A DNA stretch of 46,502 nucleotides from a virus: positions 1 through 46,502 of the IMG/VR virus record IMGVR_UViG_3300012685_000007; one strand, 5' to 3'. Under the pieces are notes generated by a model. It searched no databases. It saw only the letters and a program-made list of their open reading frames with translations, and was not told the DNA's origin. Within the stretch, counting starts at the first letter, position 1. Each line of letters begins with the position of its first letter. Shown piece by piece: positions 21,201 to 29,226 of the stretch. The position numbers were made by a program, and so were the translations under genes.

Positions 21201-21940
21201 GGGTTCTTCTAATCGACATCGAGACTAAGCCGAACCTTGGTTATATCTGGTCATTGTGGAATCAGAATGTTAGCTTGAGCCAGCTAGTCGAAGCCAAGGA
21301 TACTATCTGCTTCGGGTATGAATGGCTCGAAGGCAACGGCAAAGGATTCCATTCAGTGTGGGGCGAAGATGGTAAGCAGGGTATGGTTCAAGCTGCCTGG
21401 GATCTGCTGAACGAAGCGGACGCTGTTATCCATTACAACGGCTCCAGGTTCGATATGCCCCATCTTAACGCTTTGTTCTTCGAAGCGAAGATGGGTCCGC
21501 CGAGTCCGTATAAGAACATTGATTTGTTGTCTGTGGTTCGTAAGAAGTTTGGTCAGGGTATCCCTAGTAAGAAGCTGGCCTACGTCACTCAGTGGGCTGG
21601 TCTTACGACTAAGACGGATACCGGCGGTTTCGGATTGTGGATCGGGGTGATGAAAGACGATCCTAAAGCTCAGAAGAAAATGGAGCGGTATTGCCGGAAT
21701 GATGTTAAGATCATGCGCCCGCTGTACTATCGTCTTCTGCCTTGGATCGACAACCACCCCAACCGGAATCTATACGATGTCAAAACCGATGGTTGCCCGA
21801 AATGTGAGGGTGGCCCAGAGGACTTGGTAAAAGAAGGGTTCCGATACACTCAGACCGGGGCGTATCAGCAGTATTCTTGCCGCAGGTGCAAGGGTTGGTG
21901 CTCGGGCGGTAAGCGAAGTTACGGGAGCGACGTTCGATGA
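21197..21940 (+). CDS. DEDD-type 3'-5' exonuclease with C-terminal zinc ribbon
   Basis: A 247-aa RNase H-fold exonuclease. Exo I is LLIDIET (Asp7, Glu9), exo II NGSRFDMPHLNA, exo III YCRNDVKIM, the order of DnaQ-like DEDD enzymes. The last 45 residues carry CPKC and CRRC, a zinc ribbon for nucleic acid binding. TTG 21197 is the start: it makes a TTGA overlap and has AAGGAGG upstream. It may process DNA ends or prune host DNA. The family A polymerase downstream has its own exonuclease domain, so proofreading alone does not explain it. Confidence 0.8.
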   Translation: MRVLLIDIETKPNLGYIWSLWNQNVSLSQLVEAKDTICFGYEWLEGNGKGFHSVWGEDGKQGMVQAAWDLLNEADAVIHYNGSRFDMPHLNALFFEAKMGPPSPYKNIDLLSVVRKKFGQGIPSKKLAYVTQWAGLTTKTDTGGFGLWIGVMKDDPKAQKKMERYCRNDVKIMRPLYYRLLPWIDNHPNRNLYDVKTDGCPKCEGGPEDLVKEGFRYTQTGAYQQYSCRRCKGWCSGGKRSYGSDVR

Positions 21941-22122
21941 CGGATGAAGAAATCCGCGATGCTATCCTGGATTATTTCCGGGTTGTTTTTCTGAACTTTG
22001 GAGGGGACTATCTAGACGAAACTCTAGAGGGGACGGAAGACGAAGACGATTACGATCGAGCGTGCGAGCTTATGACAGGAGCCACCCTGAATATCGAATG
22101 GTCAGGAGAAGTCAGTGACTGA
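21937..22122 (+). CDS. Hypothetical acidic protein (61 aa)
   Basis: ATGA overlap. Strongly acidic helical product (DETLEGTEDEDDYDRACELM), of the size and charge of DNA-mimic or inhibitor proteins, although nothing specific supports that. Function unknown. Confidence 0.55.
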   Translation: MTDEEIRDAILDYFRVVFLNFGGDYLDETLEGTEDEDDYDRACELMTGATLNIEWSGEVSD

Positions 22123-22339
22123 GAAGCGTGTGTATCGTCTAGTGCTAGAGCCGGAAGACATCGATACCCGGATTGAATACGTAATCGAAGATGTAGAAAA
22201 TGAAGAGGTTATACCCCTGGACGCTGAAGACGCATTCGATTGCGTGCTTAGTAATAACGAAGGCTACTACCTCAAATCGTTCGAGGTTATTAGCGAGTCG
22301 GAGATTCCGAAGAACGCCCGACCTTACGAGGGGGGGTAA
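22115..22339 (+). CDS. Hypothetical acidic protein (74 aa)
   Basis: GTG 22115 inside the end of the previous gene. Acidic, strand-rich product (VYRLVLEPEDIDTRIEYVIE, YYLKSFEVI). Two bases separate it from the RNA ligase ATG, with GAGGGGGG serving as ribosome site. Confidence 0.55.
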   Translation: MTEKRVYRLVLEPEDIDTRIEYVIEDVENEEVIPLDAEDAFDCVLSNNEGYYLKSFEVISESEIPKNARPYEGG

Positions 22340-22341
22340 CA

Positions 22342-22941
22342 ATGATTGAGTTCGAAGGTTGGCCCAAGACTCCTCGGTTGAATAAAACTGTTGTTTATAC
22401 CGAAAAGCTAGATGGTACGAATGCAGCAGTTGTCATCGAGGAGATCGATGACCCATCTATGTACGAATACGACGATAAGTACTATGATATCGGTGCTCAG
22501 TCCCGCAACCGTCTTATCACTCCGTCTGATGACAACCACGGTTTTGCTCGCTGGGTTTCTTCGAATGCTCAGGGGCTTATCGCTACGCTTGGTCCCGGTC
22601 GCCACTTCGGTGAATGGTACGGTTCTGGTATTGGTCGTGGCTACGGGCTGACCAAGGGTGACAAGCGGTTCGCTTTGTTCAACACCGCTCGATGGTGGAC
22701 TATTGAGAACCTGAACCGGGTTAGCGAGGTCCCCGGGCTAGAGTGCGTCACGGTTCTAGGTATCCAGCCTTTCTCTGTCGAGACGGCTAAGTTTTATGTC
22801 GAGGAACTTCGTCAGTTTGGGTCTGAGCATGTACCCGGCTTTATGCGTCCTGAAGGCGTATGCGTATTCCACACTGCTAGCCGCCAGGTGTACAAAACGT
22901 TCCTAGAGAATGACGAAGTCCCCAAGGGGCGTGACGGATGA
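22342..22941 (+). CDS. RNA ligase (Rnl2-like nucleotidyltransferase)
   Basis: A 199-aa protein with the covalent nucleotidyltransferase motifs: motif I EKLDGTN (Lys22 as AMP acceptor), a motif III-like GEWYGSG, motif IIIa FALFNTARW, motif IV PEGVCVFH and motif V YKTFLE. This is the adenylation domain of RNA ligases; no C-terminal accessory domain follows. Phage RNA ligases rejoin tRNAs cut by host anticodon nucleases, with end-healing enzymes. Strand-joining polarity cannot be told from sequence. No polynucleotide kinase was found; a HAD phosphatase is encoded at 28560. Confidence 0.8.
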   Translation: MIEFEGWPKTPRLNKTVVYTEKLDGTNAAVVIEEIDDPSMYEYDDKYYDIGAQSRNRLITPSDDNHGFARWVSSNAQGLIATLGPGRHFGEWYGSGIGRGYGLTKGDKRFALFNTARWWTIENLNRVSEVPGLECVTVLGIQPFSVETAKFYVEELRQFGSEHVPGFMRPEGVCVFHTASRQVYKTFLENDEVPKGRDG

Positions 22942-23510
22942 CTGACTTCATGACTAGGGAGGTGGAACACAAGCCACGCCCGGGTGGAACCCCCAATGGA
23001 ACCGTGGCTATTTCAGAATCTGTGATAGGTATCGTGGTAGAATCCCGACTGGGATCGTTTGTTGTCCAAGTAGACAAAGATGACTATCCCCCGCTGTCAC
23101 CCTACCGGTGGTACGTTTATCAGAACGGGTATACCGAATACGCGAAGGCGGATTGCGTGGCAGACGGCCACAACAACTGTCGAGTGTATGCACACCGGTT
23201 AATTACCGGGTTTTCTGAAGTGGACCACGAAAACCATGACGGGCTGGATAATCGACGAGACAATCTTCGTCTTGCCAGCCGTTCGCAAAATATCGTGAAC
23301 TGTCGTGTGCGCAGCCGCAATACGTCGGGGTATACAGGTGTTAGCTGGGATAAGAGACATAGAAAGTGGGAAGCTTATTACAGCTCGAATAACAAAAAAG
23401 TGTCGCTAGGGCTGTTTTCAGAGATTCTAGACGCCGCTGAAGCGCGGTTTAAAGCGGTGACGAAAGAGTACGGGGAGTTTGCCCCTTCGGACGGAGTGCG
23501 AGATGACTGA
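22938..23510 (+). CDS. HNH homing endonuclease (with AP2-like C-terminus)
   Basis: A 190-aa free-standing HNH endonuclease. Core: VYAHRLITG, EVDHENHDGLDNRRDNLR, then ASRSQNIVNCR. The C-terminal NTSGYTGVSWDKRHRKWEA is an AP2/NUMOD-like DNA-binding segment. Such genes spread between phages by cutting gene-lacking relatives. Its first 12 codons mirror those of the next gene (MTDFMTREV against MTDMMTEEV), suggesting insertion that copied or captured the target start. ATGA overlap with the ligase gene. Confidence 0.85.
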   Translation: MTDFMTREVEHKPRPGGTPNGTVAISESVIGIVVESRLGSFVVQVDKDDYPPLSPYRWYVYQNGYTEYAKADCVADGHNNCRVYAHRLITGFSEVDHENHDGLDNRRDNLRLASRSQNIVNCRVRSRNTSGYTGVSWDKRHRKWEAYYSSNNKKVSLGLFSEILDAAEARFKAVTKEYGEFAPSDGVRDD

Positions 23511-24027
23511 CATGATGACCGAGGAGGTACGATTCGTGTGGTGGCTAGGTCCTAGTATCCGTTCCGCCGCTGAGGATGCGGTACTCAACTACCCGGGTGT
23601 TACTGACGCTGACACGCTCACAGCAGAGCTAACCCTGAGTATCCTGGACAAGAACCTAGCCGAGGAGATCGAAGCTCTCCCAGACCATCTCAGGCGCCGT
23701 AGGCTGGCTTCTACAGCGAAGAACCTGATCCTCACCGAGATTGCTGACTTCGAATACCGGACCGGGAACGTGATGTATTCGGTCAGCCAAGTCAAGTATT
23801 TGTTGGAATCGGGGCTGTTGACTGGCGGGCGTACGCGTATCGCTCCCGAGGGTTCAGACCTGGATCTAGGCTGTCAGTACCTTCAGCGTGTGCTCCCAGC
23901 CTACGCTCGTAGTATTGCTTCTAAATACGTATCCGGGGAGATACCGGGTGACCCCGGACTGTTAGCACGCGCTATCCATGCGTTGACTGACTGCGTCAAC
24001 AATCTCCATAAGAATAAGGTGGCTTAA
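23503..24027 (+). CDS. Hypothetical helical protein
   Basis: A 174-aa mostly helical protein in the replication block. ATG 23503 is the longest start; GTG 23536 with a perfect GAGGAGGT 7 bases upstream is a strong alternative and would give 163 aa. The sequence VLNYPGVTDADTL and a conserved-looking LRRRRLASTAKNLI have no family I recognise. The homing endonuclease immediately upstream carries a near copy of its start. Confidence 0.6.
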   Translation: MTDMMTEEVRFVWWLGPSIRSAAEDAVLNYPGVTDADTLTAELTLSILDKNLAEEIEALPDHLRRRRLASTAKNLILTEIADFEYRTGNVMYSVSQVKYLLESGLLTGGRTRIAPEGSDLDLGCQYLQRVLPAYARSIASKYVSGEIPGDPGLLARAIHALTDCVNNLHKNKVA

Positions 24028-24537
24028 ATGTCTACTGACCCATTTGCCAAGCGTACCCCGAAGAAAGAGGAGCCCGTGGCAGAAACCCCCGGAGTTACCG
24101 TTTCCCCTGTTGGTGAGATCAGCCTGAGTGGTAAGACTGGCCCTGGCTACGAAGCCGGGCTTATCAATCTGAGGGCTCCGACTGTCCGGGATGCTGCTGA
24201 GACTCTGGGTATCGATCCTGAGGGCAAGCTTCCTAACGTCTTGCTGGCAGAAGTTATCGCTAAGTGGAACGAAGTCCATGTATTCGCTCAGGATCATTAC
24301 CGCGAGACCAAGGGCGAGCCTGCTCCGTCTGCTAAGGCTGCTCCCGCTCAGCGTGGTAAGCCTGCCGGAGCTACTCAGGCTCCGGACTGGATGGGTCTCC
24401 CCCCATCGTGTGACCATGGTAAGAAGCGATACGTGACCAAGGTTGGTGCTAAGGGTCAGTGGCATGCTTGGGGATGCCCTGGTCCGAAGAACGACCAGTG
24501 CGAAGATGGTCTCGACTTTCAGAACGAACCGAAGTAG
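24028..24537 (+). CDS. Conserved actinophage protein with C-terminal zinc finger
   Basis: A 169-aa protein. A disordered Pro/Lys start is followed by RAPTVRDAAETLGI and a helical segment, then a Pro/Ala linker (PAPSAKAAPAQRG) and a zinc finger SCDHGKKRY, AWGCPGPKNDQCE. This layout recurs next to replication genes in actinophages and is thought to bind DNA, possibly as a single-strand binding or recombination factor, but the function is not established. Confidence 0.65.
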   Translation: MSTDPFAKRTPKKEEPVAETPGVTVSPVGEISLSGKTGPGYEAGLINLRAPTVRDAAETLGIDPEGKLPNVLLAEVIAKWNEVHVFAQDHYRETKGEPAPSAKAAPAQRGKPAGATQAPDWMGLPPSCDHGKKRYVTKVGAKGQWHAWGCPGPKNDQCEDGLDFQNEPK

Positions 24538-24543
24538 TCTAGT

Positions 24544-24572
24544 GAGTCGGGGTCCTTCGGGACCCCACTCTA
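24544..24572 (+). terminator. Terminator-like hairpin
   Basis: GGGGTCC-TTCG-GGACCCC, extended by flanking GAGT/ACTC (about 24544-24572). The following CTATTCG is only weakly U-rich, so partial termination or mRNA protection is as likely. It separates the replication module from a group of very small genes. Confidence 0.6.
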
Positions 24573-24591
24573 TTCGTTTGAGAGGAAAGTT

Positions 24592-24747
24592 ATGAGCATG
24601 ACACAGCGCGTAGTCGACGAGTTGCGAGAGCTAGCGGACAAGGTCGGTATCGAAGCAAACCAGGCCACCCGAACAGGACAAATGATCCGGCTAGAACGAT
24701 ACGCGAACCGCCTTCATGAACTTGCGGACGAATTGGGGGACGATTAA
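24592..24747 (+). CDS. Small helical protein (51 aa)
   Basis: ATG 24592 with GAGAGGAAA upstream. Product is a single long amphipathic helix pair (RVVDELRELADKVG, MIRLERYANRLHELADELG), likely coiled coil. The TAA overlaps the next ATG. Function unknown. Confidence 0.6.
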   Translation: MSMTQRVVDELRELADKVGIEANQATRTGQMIRLERYANRLHELADELGDD

Positions 24748-24899
24748 TGGACCGATACGAAATTAGCTCCGATTACTTTGGTGGACCCATGGTTTTGGAA
24801 GATCGACAAGCTGGATACGAATTGGTGATGATTCTATCGAGCGGTGTCACTGTGGCGGATATTCTCCGGGAGATCGAAGCTTATGAACAGAGTTGGTGA
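24747..24899 (+). CDS. Hypothetical protein (50 aa)
   Basis: Translationally coupled (TAATG) small acidic product with strand-helix order (YELVMILSSG, ADILREIEAYEQ). Nothing recognised. Confidence 0.5.
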   Translation: MDRYEISSDYFGGPMVLEDRQAGYELVMILSSGVTVADILREIEAYEQSW

Positions 24900-24902
24900 A
24901 TA

Positions 24903-25079
24903 ATGATTAGTCTTATCGGCGTAGACGATATGGGGTATATCTACGTTGTTATCAACCATGAGCTTTACTTCGTACGGCCTCACAAAGGAACTCTGTGTAA
25001 AACCTCTGATTACGAAACCTGGGACGAAGTGGTAAAGTACGGTAACGGGCGTCTTCTGGAGATTGATACGGACTGGTGA
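24903..25079 (+). CDS. Hypothetical protein (58 aa)
   Basis: ATG 24903, three bases after the previous stop. Beta-rich product (GYIYVVINHELYFVRPH). Ends three bases before the DNA polymerase ATG. Function unknown. Confidence 0.5.
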   Translation: MISLIGVDDMGYIYVVINHELYFVRPHKGTLCKTSDYETWDEVVKYGNGRLLEIDTDW

Positions 25080-25082
25080 GCT

Positions 25083-26984
25083 ATGGCTATTGAGTTCCCT
25101 GATTCTACGTTGTTCTTCGACGTGGAAACCCACACAATCGCTGAGCGCTACGCGCTTCCCGCGCGGGAGTACTTCCGTCTCGGCGGGTACTGTTGGGGTG
25201 AGTCTGACGACATTATTCTCACTGATGACTACGACGAGATGCTCCGTGTCATCCGCTCAGCAGATGTAGTCGTTGGACACAACATCCATGGATTCGACTT
25301 GTCGGTATTGTTTGGTGTCGAGTCTATCGAGCCGGTGTGGATGGCTCGTGAGGAACGAGTGTTTTGTACCCTGACCCACGCTACGCTAGTCAACCCTGCG
25401 CCATACAACTACGTGAACCGTGCGGGGCGTACGCTGAAGTCCAACACCCCTGCTACCGCTCGTAAGTGGTTCTCTCTGGATAACCAAGCGTTTCAGCTTG
25501 GCGTCGAGGGCAAGTCTCACAAGTTCTCAGACCTCGCCGATCCGTTCGAATTCGAGTTCGTACCGAACATCTCTAAGAAGACTGGTAAGGTTCTCAAGAC
25601 CGGAACCATGCGTAAACGGGAAGGGGTGTGTTGTGGAGCGGGTCATATCCCCCTAGACCACGAAGACTACCGCGAATACCTTAAGCAGGATGTCAGGGCA
25701 ACCCGCCACGTCGCCAGGGAATTACTCAAGCTCGGACCCTTGGACGACTACGCCTGGCGTACTCAGCTTGTGGCAGCCTGTGATTCTCAGATCTCTCGAA
25801 ACGGTGTGGTCATCGATCAGGACCTAGTCAACGCCCGTATCGCTGAGCAAGACTACACCACGGCTACTGTGATCAATGAGCTGCATGACAAATACAACTT
25901 CCCTGTGAACGGGAAGAAAGCCATGTCATCGAAGCTTGGTAAAGAAGCTGTGCTCAAAGCCTTCGCTGATCTTGGTGTGCACACAAACGGGATGGATCGC
26001 ACCGAGAATGGCGCGTTGTCTTTCTCTGGTGATTCTATCAAGAAAGCATGCGGCTACGTCAGGGGTAACGACGAATGGGTGCGTCCTGAGAAGGGGAATC
26101 AGGCAGCCCTGGACCTCGCTGAGGCCCTGGGTATTCTCGCCGGTACTAGGACACTCCCCCAGCTTACTAAACTATGTACACACCCCGATGGCAAAGTACA
26201 CCCGACGATTATGGCTCTCCAGCGATCCGGACGGAAGTCTACGACCGAGCCTGGCGTAACTATTTTCGATTCCAATCACAAAGATTATTTCTTGTCAGAT
26301 TCCGAACTCGAAGCGTGGATGTGCTACGATTATTCGAACGCGGACTCTCGTGTCGTCGCTGCTTTGTCCGGGGATCGTGAGTACGCGAAGAGACTGCTTC
26401 CGGGTGTGGACGGACACGTGATTTCGGCTATTGCTGCGTACGGCGAAGAAGTGTTCCAAACAGATCCCAAGCGCTACCGCAAGAACGCTAAGCCCCTGAT
26501 CCACACTTGGGGCTACGGCGGCGGAGCTCAGACGATGTCTGAGAAGAACGATCTCCCGATGTCGGTGACCAAGAAGTTCGTGACTAGTTGTAACCGAATG
26601 TACCCCCGGGTAGTAGCCTGGCAAAACCGAGTGCGTGAGGAGGCTCGTAAGCTTGGCTACGTCCTTTACCTTTGTGGCCGTAAGATGCCCACCGAGAAGG
26701 GCAGGGAGCACACTCAGGCGCCCGCGTTGCAAGGCCAGGGCGGGACCACAGAGCTTCTCAACGATGCGTTGATCAAGTTACCAGATCGTAACCTGCGTCA
26801 GGTGAAGTTCACTGTGCACGATGAGTTGTGCGCTTCGATCCCGTATGCTACGTTGGAGCAAGACACCAAGATTTTCGTAGACGCGATGACCGGGGTCATC
26901 GATGTTCCTGGTGGACAACGCACTGATTTCCCGGTAGGCTACGGCCAGCCGGGCAGGAACTGGAAAACCGCCGAACACTCGTGA
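25083..26984 (+). CDS. Family A DNA polymerase with 3'-5' exonuclease
   Basis: A 633-aa Pol I-type enzyme without a 5'-3' nuclease. Exonuclease: FFDVETH (Asp13, Glu15), HNIHGFD (Asp72), YLKQD (Asp203). Polymerase: motif A DYSNADSR (Asp416), motif B R466-x3-K470-x3-H474-x3-Y478-G, motif C HDE (579-581). Two positions differ from E. coli Pol I: the Glu710 steric gate is Asp421 and Phe762 is His474. All catalytic Asp are kept, so it should be active. It would copy the phage genome with the primase-helicase at 17831. Confidence 0.92.
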   Translation: MAIEFPDSTLFFDVETHTIAERYALPAREYFRLGGYCWGESDDIILTDDYDEMLRVIRSADVVVGHNIHGFDLSVLFGVESIEPVWMAREERVFCTLTHATLVNPAPYNYVNRAGRTLKSNTPATARKWFSLDNQAFQLGVEGKSHKFSDLADPFEFEFVPNISKKTGKVLKTGTMRKREGVCCGAGHIPLDHEDYREYLKQDVRATRHVARELLKLGPLDDYAWRTQLVAACDSQISRNGVVIDQDLVNARIAEQDYTTATVINELHDKYNFPVNGKKAMSSKLGKEAVLKAFADLGVHTNGMDRTENGALSFSGDSIKKACGYVRGNDEWVRPEKGNQAALDLAEALGILAGTRTLPQLTKLCTHPDGKVHPTIMALQRSGRKSTTEPGVTIFDSNHKDYFLSDSELEAWMCYDYSNADSRVVAALSGDREYAKRLLPGVDGHVISAIAAYGEEVFQTDPKRYRKNAKPLIHTWGYGGGAQTMSEKNDLPMSVTKKFVTSCNRMYPRVVAWQNRVREEARKLGYVLYLCGRKMPTEKGREHTQAPALQGQGGTTELLNDALIKLPDRNLRQVKFTVHDELCASIPYATLEQDTKIFVDAMTGVIDVPGGQRTDFPVGYGQPGRNWKTAEHS

Positions 26985-26998
26985 GAGGAACAGAGAGC

Positions 26999-27355
26999 AT
27001 GCTTGACGAAACGTTCAAGGCTGAGTGGATCGCTGCGCTTGAGTCGGAAGAGTACACTCAGGGCCACAACAGGTTGTGGGAGCAGTCTGCTCCTGGCAAG
27101 ACGATGTGTTGCCTTGGGGTTGCTGGCGATCTTCTGGTGAAGGCTGGGAAGGCTCAGTGGGATGGAGGTACGTTGGTGGACCCGAACGCATCCCAGGAAG
27201 CTGTTGACGAAGGGCACAGTTCGTCTTCCGGGTATCTCCCCCGGAGCCTTTGTACGTTGATTGGGCTTAGCGCGCAACACGGGGACGAGCTCGCACGGAC
27301 GAACGATCAGTCCGTCTCTTTCGCACCGGTTATCGAGCGGATTTGGGGGCTGTAG
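26999..27355 (+). CDS. Conserved phage protein with CCLGVAGDL motif
   Basis: A 118-aa protein of a family seen in many phages: an N-terminal WIAALESEEYTQG, then MCCLGVAGDLL, then a C-terminal ARTNDQSVSF and VIERIW. Function unknown. ATG 26999 is chosen; GTG 26981 in a GTGA overlap with the polymerase stop is an alternative and would add six residues. Confidence 0.65.
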   Translation: MLDETFKAEWIAALESEEYTQGHNRLWEQSAPGKTMCCLGVAGDLLVKAGKAQWDGGTLVDPNASQEAVDEGHSSSSGYLPRSLCTLIGLSAQHGDELARTNDQSVSFAPVIERIWGL

Positions 27356-27357
27356 TT

Positions 27358-27702
27358 ATGTGGATGTATTTCGAGCCGGAGAAGCATGGGTTGGTCCACG
27401 TCACGGCTGTTGACTGGCTCGCTGGAGAAGGTTGCTACGAGTGGGATGAAACCACGGTTTTGTGGTCGCCTAAGAACAAGCTCTTCTACTGGGAGAGTGG
27501 TTCCGGGTGCTCGTGTAACGGACCTCTCGACGACGTGGACAGCATCGACGAACTGGAAAGCGGTACATTCTGGGATCTGGTGATTGATCTCCAGGGAGTT
27601 CTGACGGAGTATGCGGAATCCAGCCGTAAGGACGCTGTTTCTGCCGAGGTAACAGACAGCATCGGCGTAGCACTCAAGGTATGGGATAGCCGCAATGACT
27701 GA
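27358..27702 (+). CDS. Hypothetical protein with GSGCSC motif
   Basis: A 114-aa protein; the segment LFYWESGSGCSCNGPLDDV resembles a small phage family (DUF7574-like) of unknown function. Strand-rich first half, helical acidic end. ATG 27358 lies two bases after the previous stop. Its end overlaps the next ATG by 8 bases. Confidence 0.6.
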   Translation: MWMYFEPEKHGLVHVTAVDWLAGEGCYEWDETTVLWSPKNKLFYWESGSGCSCNGPLDDVDSIDELESGTFWDLVIDLQGVLTEYAESSRKDAVSAEVTDSIGVALKVWDSRND

Positions 27703-28216
27703 GTTCAAACCGGGCGATTATGTATCGGGCCCTCATTGGCGTGGTGAAATGGCTTCCGGGTATCTTCTGCCCAAGGGACAAATTCATGAGGGTGCGCGCG
27801 AACGTTCGATTGCGCCACGGATCGACGGATACGATTTTAGCGGGACGAATAACTGCTCGTTCAACTACATCCATGAAGAAACTATGCGGCACGCGGATGC
27901 CCCGAACACCGCCCCCGTTTCTCTCCCTGGGATTCTTTCTGTCCGAGCGTCTATTCTCCAAGAAGCAGAAACCCTAATCACCGGGGATAGGAACAAAACC
28001 TACGGTTCTCCTACCGAGAACTTCGCCAACACTGCTGCGTTGTGGAACGTTCAGATCGGGCACAAGCTGAAGGAGCCTATCACAGCTACTGAGGTGGCTT
28101 TGATGATGGCCCAGCTCAAATTAGCTCGGATGATCGCTCAGCCTAAGCGGGATAACTTTGTAGACGCCGTGGGGTATATTGCCTGCGGAGCAGAATGTGA
28201 GGACTTTGATGAGTGA
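27695..28216 (+). CDS. DUF6378-type protein with extra N-terminal domain
   Basis: A 173-aa protein. Residues about 80-173 (LITGDRNKTYGSPTENFANTA, ALMMAQLKLARM, NFVDAVGYIACG) follow DUF6378, an all-helical domain of MazG-like appearance common in phages. The N-terminal 75 residues (PGDYVSGPHWRG, a loop ending IHEETMRHAD) are a separate small domain. A nucleotide-related role is suspected from the fold only. Confidence 0.7.
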   Translation: MTEFKPGDYVSGPHWRGEMASGYLLPKGQIHEGARERSIAPRIDGYDFSGTNNCSFNYIHEETMRHADAPNTAPVSLPGILSVRASILQEAETLITGDRNKTYGSPTENFANTAALWNVQIGHKLKEPITATEVALMMAQLKLARMIAQPKRDNFVDAVGYIACGAECEDFDE

Positions 28217-28379
28217 ATACATCGAATTCGGGTACGCGTCTAGCTCCAATATCACGTTTCGCGGGACTTTAGGCTCGCGGATCACCCGGGAAGAATGGGA
28301 CGAGTGGCCGCGTGAGGAGCAGAACGATTACCTCGCCGAGGAGCTTTTCAACTTGGTTGATATTTGGGTGGTGGACTAA
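28209..28379 (+). CDS. DUF7167-like small protein
   Basis: A 56-aa product with the order IEFGYASSSNITFRG, EEWDEWPREEQNDYLAEEL, LVDIWVVD, as in the small phage family DUF7167. ATG 28209 overlaps the previous stop by 8 bases. Function unknown. Confidence 0.6.
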   Translation: MSEYIEFGYASSSNITFRGTLGSRITREEWDEWPREEQNDYLAEELFNLVDIWVVD

Positions 28380-28585
28380 TGAGCGCTGAAATCTTCAATC
28401 TCGAAGATGGGGATTGGGTTTATGATAAAGGCGGTACTTACTTCGCGTATTGTAGCGATGGCACGTTGTACGTCGAGTCTCGGTCATCGACTCGGTGTTT
28501 GTCGCTGCTAATAGACGAAGTTCGGATTCTCCGGAATCTTCTCGGGAAGGAGATTCCTGATGGAACCCCCGAAACCCAGGAGTAA
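28379..28585 (+). CDS. Hypothetical protein (68 aa)
   Basis: TAATG start. Beta-rich first half (DGDWVYDKGGTYFAYCS) and helical end (DEVRILRNLLGKEI). Overlaps the HAD gene by 26 bases, within which lies that gene's ribosome site (GGAAGGAG). Confidence 0.55.
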   Translation: MSAEIFNLEDGDWVYDKGGTYFAYCSDGTLYVESRSSTRCLSLLIDEVRILRNLLGKEIPDGTPETQE

Positions 28586-28889
28586 CCTGAAGTGGCTTGG
28601 TATCGACCTTGACGGTACGATCGCTGAGCCGTTGTGGACTCCTGATAACCCCACCAGCCGTATCGGTGATCCGATCCGACGAAACACGTACAAGCTCCAC
28701 GAAGCTCACGAGGCAGGATTCAAGCCGATTATCCACACAGCTCGACCCTGGACTGATTACGAAGCTATCGAGTTCTGGTTGAATTTGAACGCTATCCCGT
28801 TCAAAGCAATTCAGTGCGGCAAGCCTTTGTATGCTCTCTACGTGGACGATCGGGGCCGACATGAGTCGGCGGAAAGTTGGATACCGTGA
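28560..28889 (+). CDS. HAD-superfamily phosphatase-like protein
   Basis: A 109-aa minimal HAD protein: motif I GIDLDGTIAEP (nucleophile and acid Asp pair near residue 16), motif II IHTARPW (Thr), and a late YVDDRG acidic motif IV. The catalytic set appears complete; the cap is reduced. HAD enzymes of this size remove phosphate from small molecules or nucleic acid ends. In this genome a possible partner is the RNA ligase, which would need 3'-phosphate removal, but that link is conjecture. Confidence 0.75.
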   Translation: MEPPKPRSNLKWLGIDLDGTIAEPLWTPDNPTSRIGDPIRRNTYKLHEAHEAGFKPIIHTARPWTDYEAIEFWLNLNAIPFKAIQCGKPLYALYVDDRGRHESAESWIP

Positions 28890-28981
28890 AGGCTGGTGAA
28901 GTTCTAGCTACGCTTTTTATGCTCCTCGGTTTGACCTGTATCCTGGTAGGAGTAATCTACGAATTGGTGGCGAGACTGTGA
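28886..28981 (+). CDS. 31-aa membrane peptide
   Basis: GTGA overlap start. A single hydrophobic helix (VLATLFMLLGLTCILVGVIY) then ELVARL. Paired with a two-span membrane protein in the next gene. Function unknown. Confidence 0.5.
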   Translation: MKAGEVLATLFMLLGLTCILVGVIYELVARL

Positions 28982-29157
28982 TTAAGTTTCTTGAATACGC
29001 TGGTATGGGCTTATGGTTTGGATTCAACTTGTTTCATTTCGGAGGTACTGTGTACCTAGCTGCCAAGACTCGTAAGAGTTTGTGGACCCTGGTTCAGTTG
29101 GCGGTCGTTTCTGTGTCTGTTACGGGGTGGGTTCTGGTAGCTCCGAGCGTCTTCTAG
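28978..29157 (+). CDS. Small membrane protein (59 aa, two spans)
   Basis: GTG 28978 overlaps the previous stop. Two hydrophobic segments, AGMGLWFGFNLFHFGGTVYL and LVQLAVVSVSVTGWVLVAP, around a basic loop (KTRKS). Its TAG stop is the first triplet of repeat copy B. No holin feature beyond topology; an early-region membrane role is possible. Confidence 0.55.
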   Translation: MIKFLEYAGMGLWFGFNLFHFGGTVYLAAKTRKSLWTLVQLAVVSVSVTGWVLVAPSVF

Positions 29158-29201
29158 ACCGACCGTAGGTCGGGCGTCTGTCAGCTTTGCTGACAGCCTA
29201 G
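29155..29201 (+). repeat. Double-hairpin repeat element, copy B
   Basis: A 47-base copy of the element at 11616-11663, differing by one base in the first loop (GTA against GTAA). It again starts at the TAG stop of the preceding gene and ends CCTAG. It is followed after 25 bases by a conventional terminator. Confidence 0.85.
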
Positions 29202-29226
29202 ACCATGACTGCTCACCCGTTTGGCG

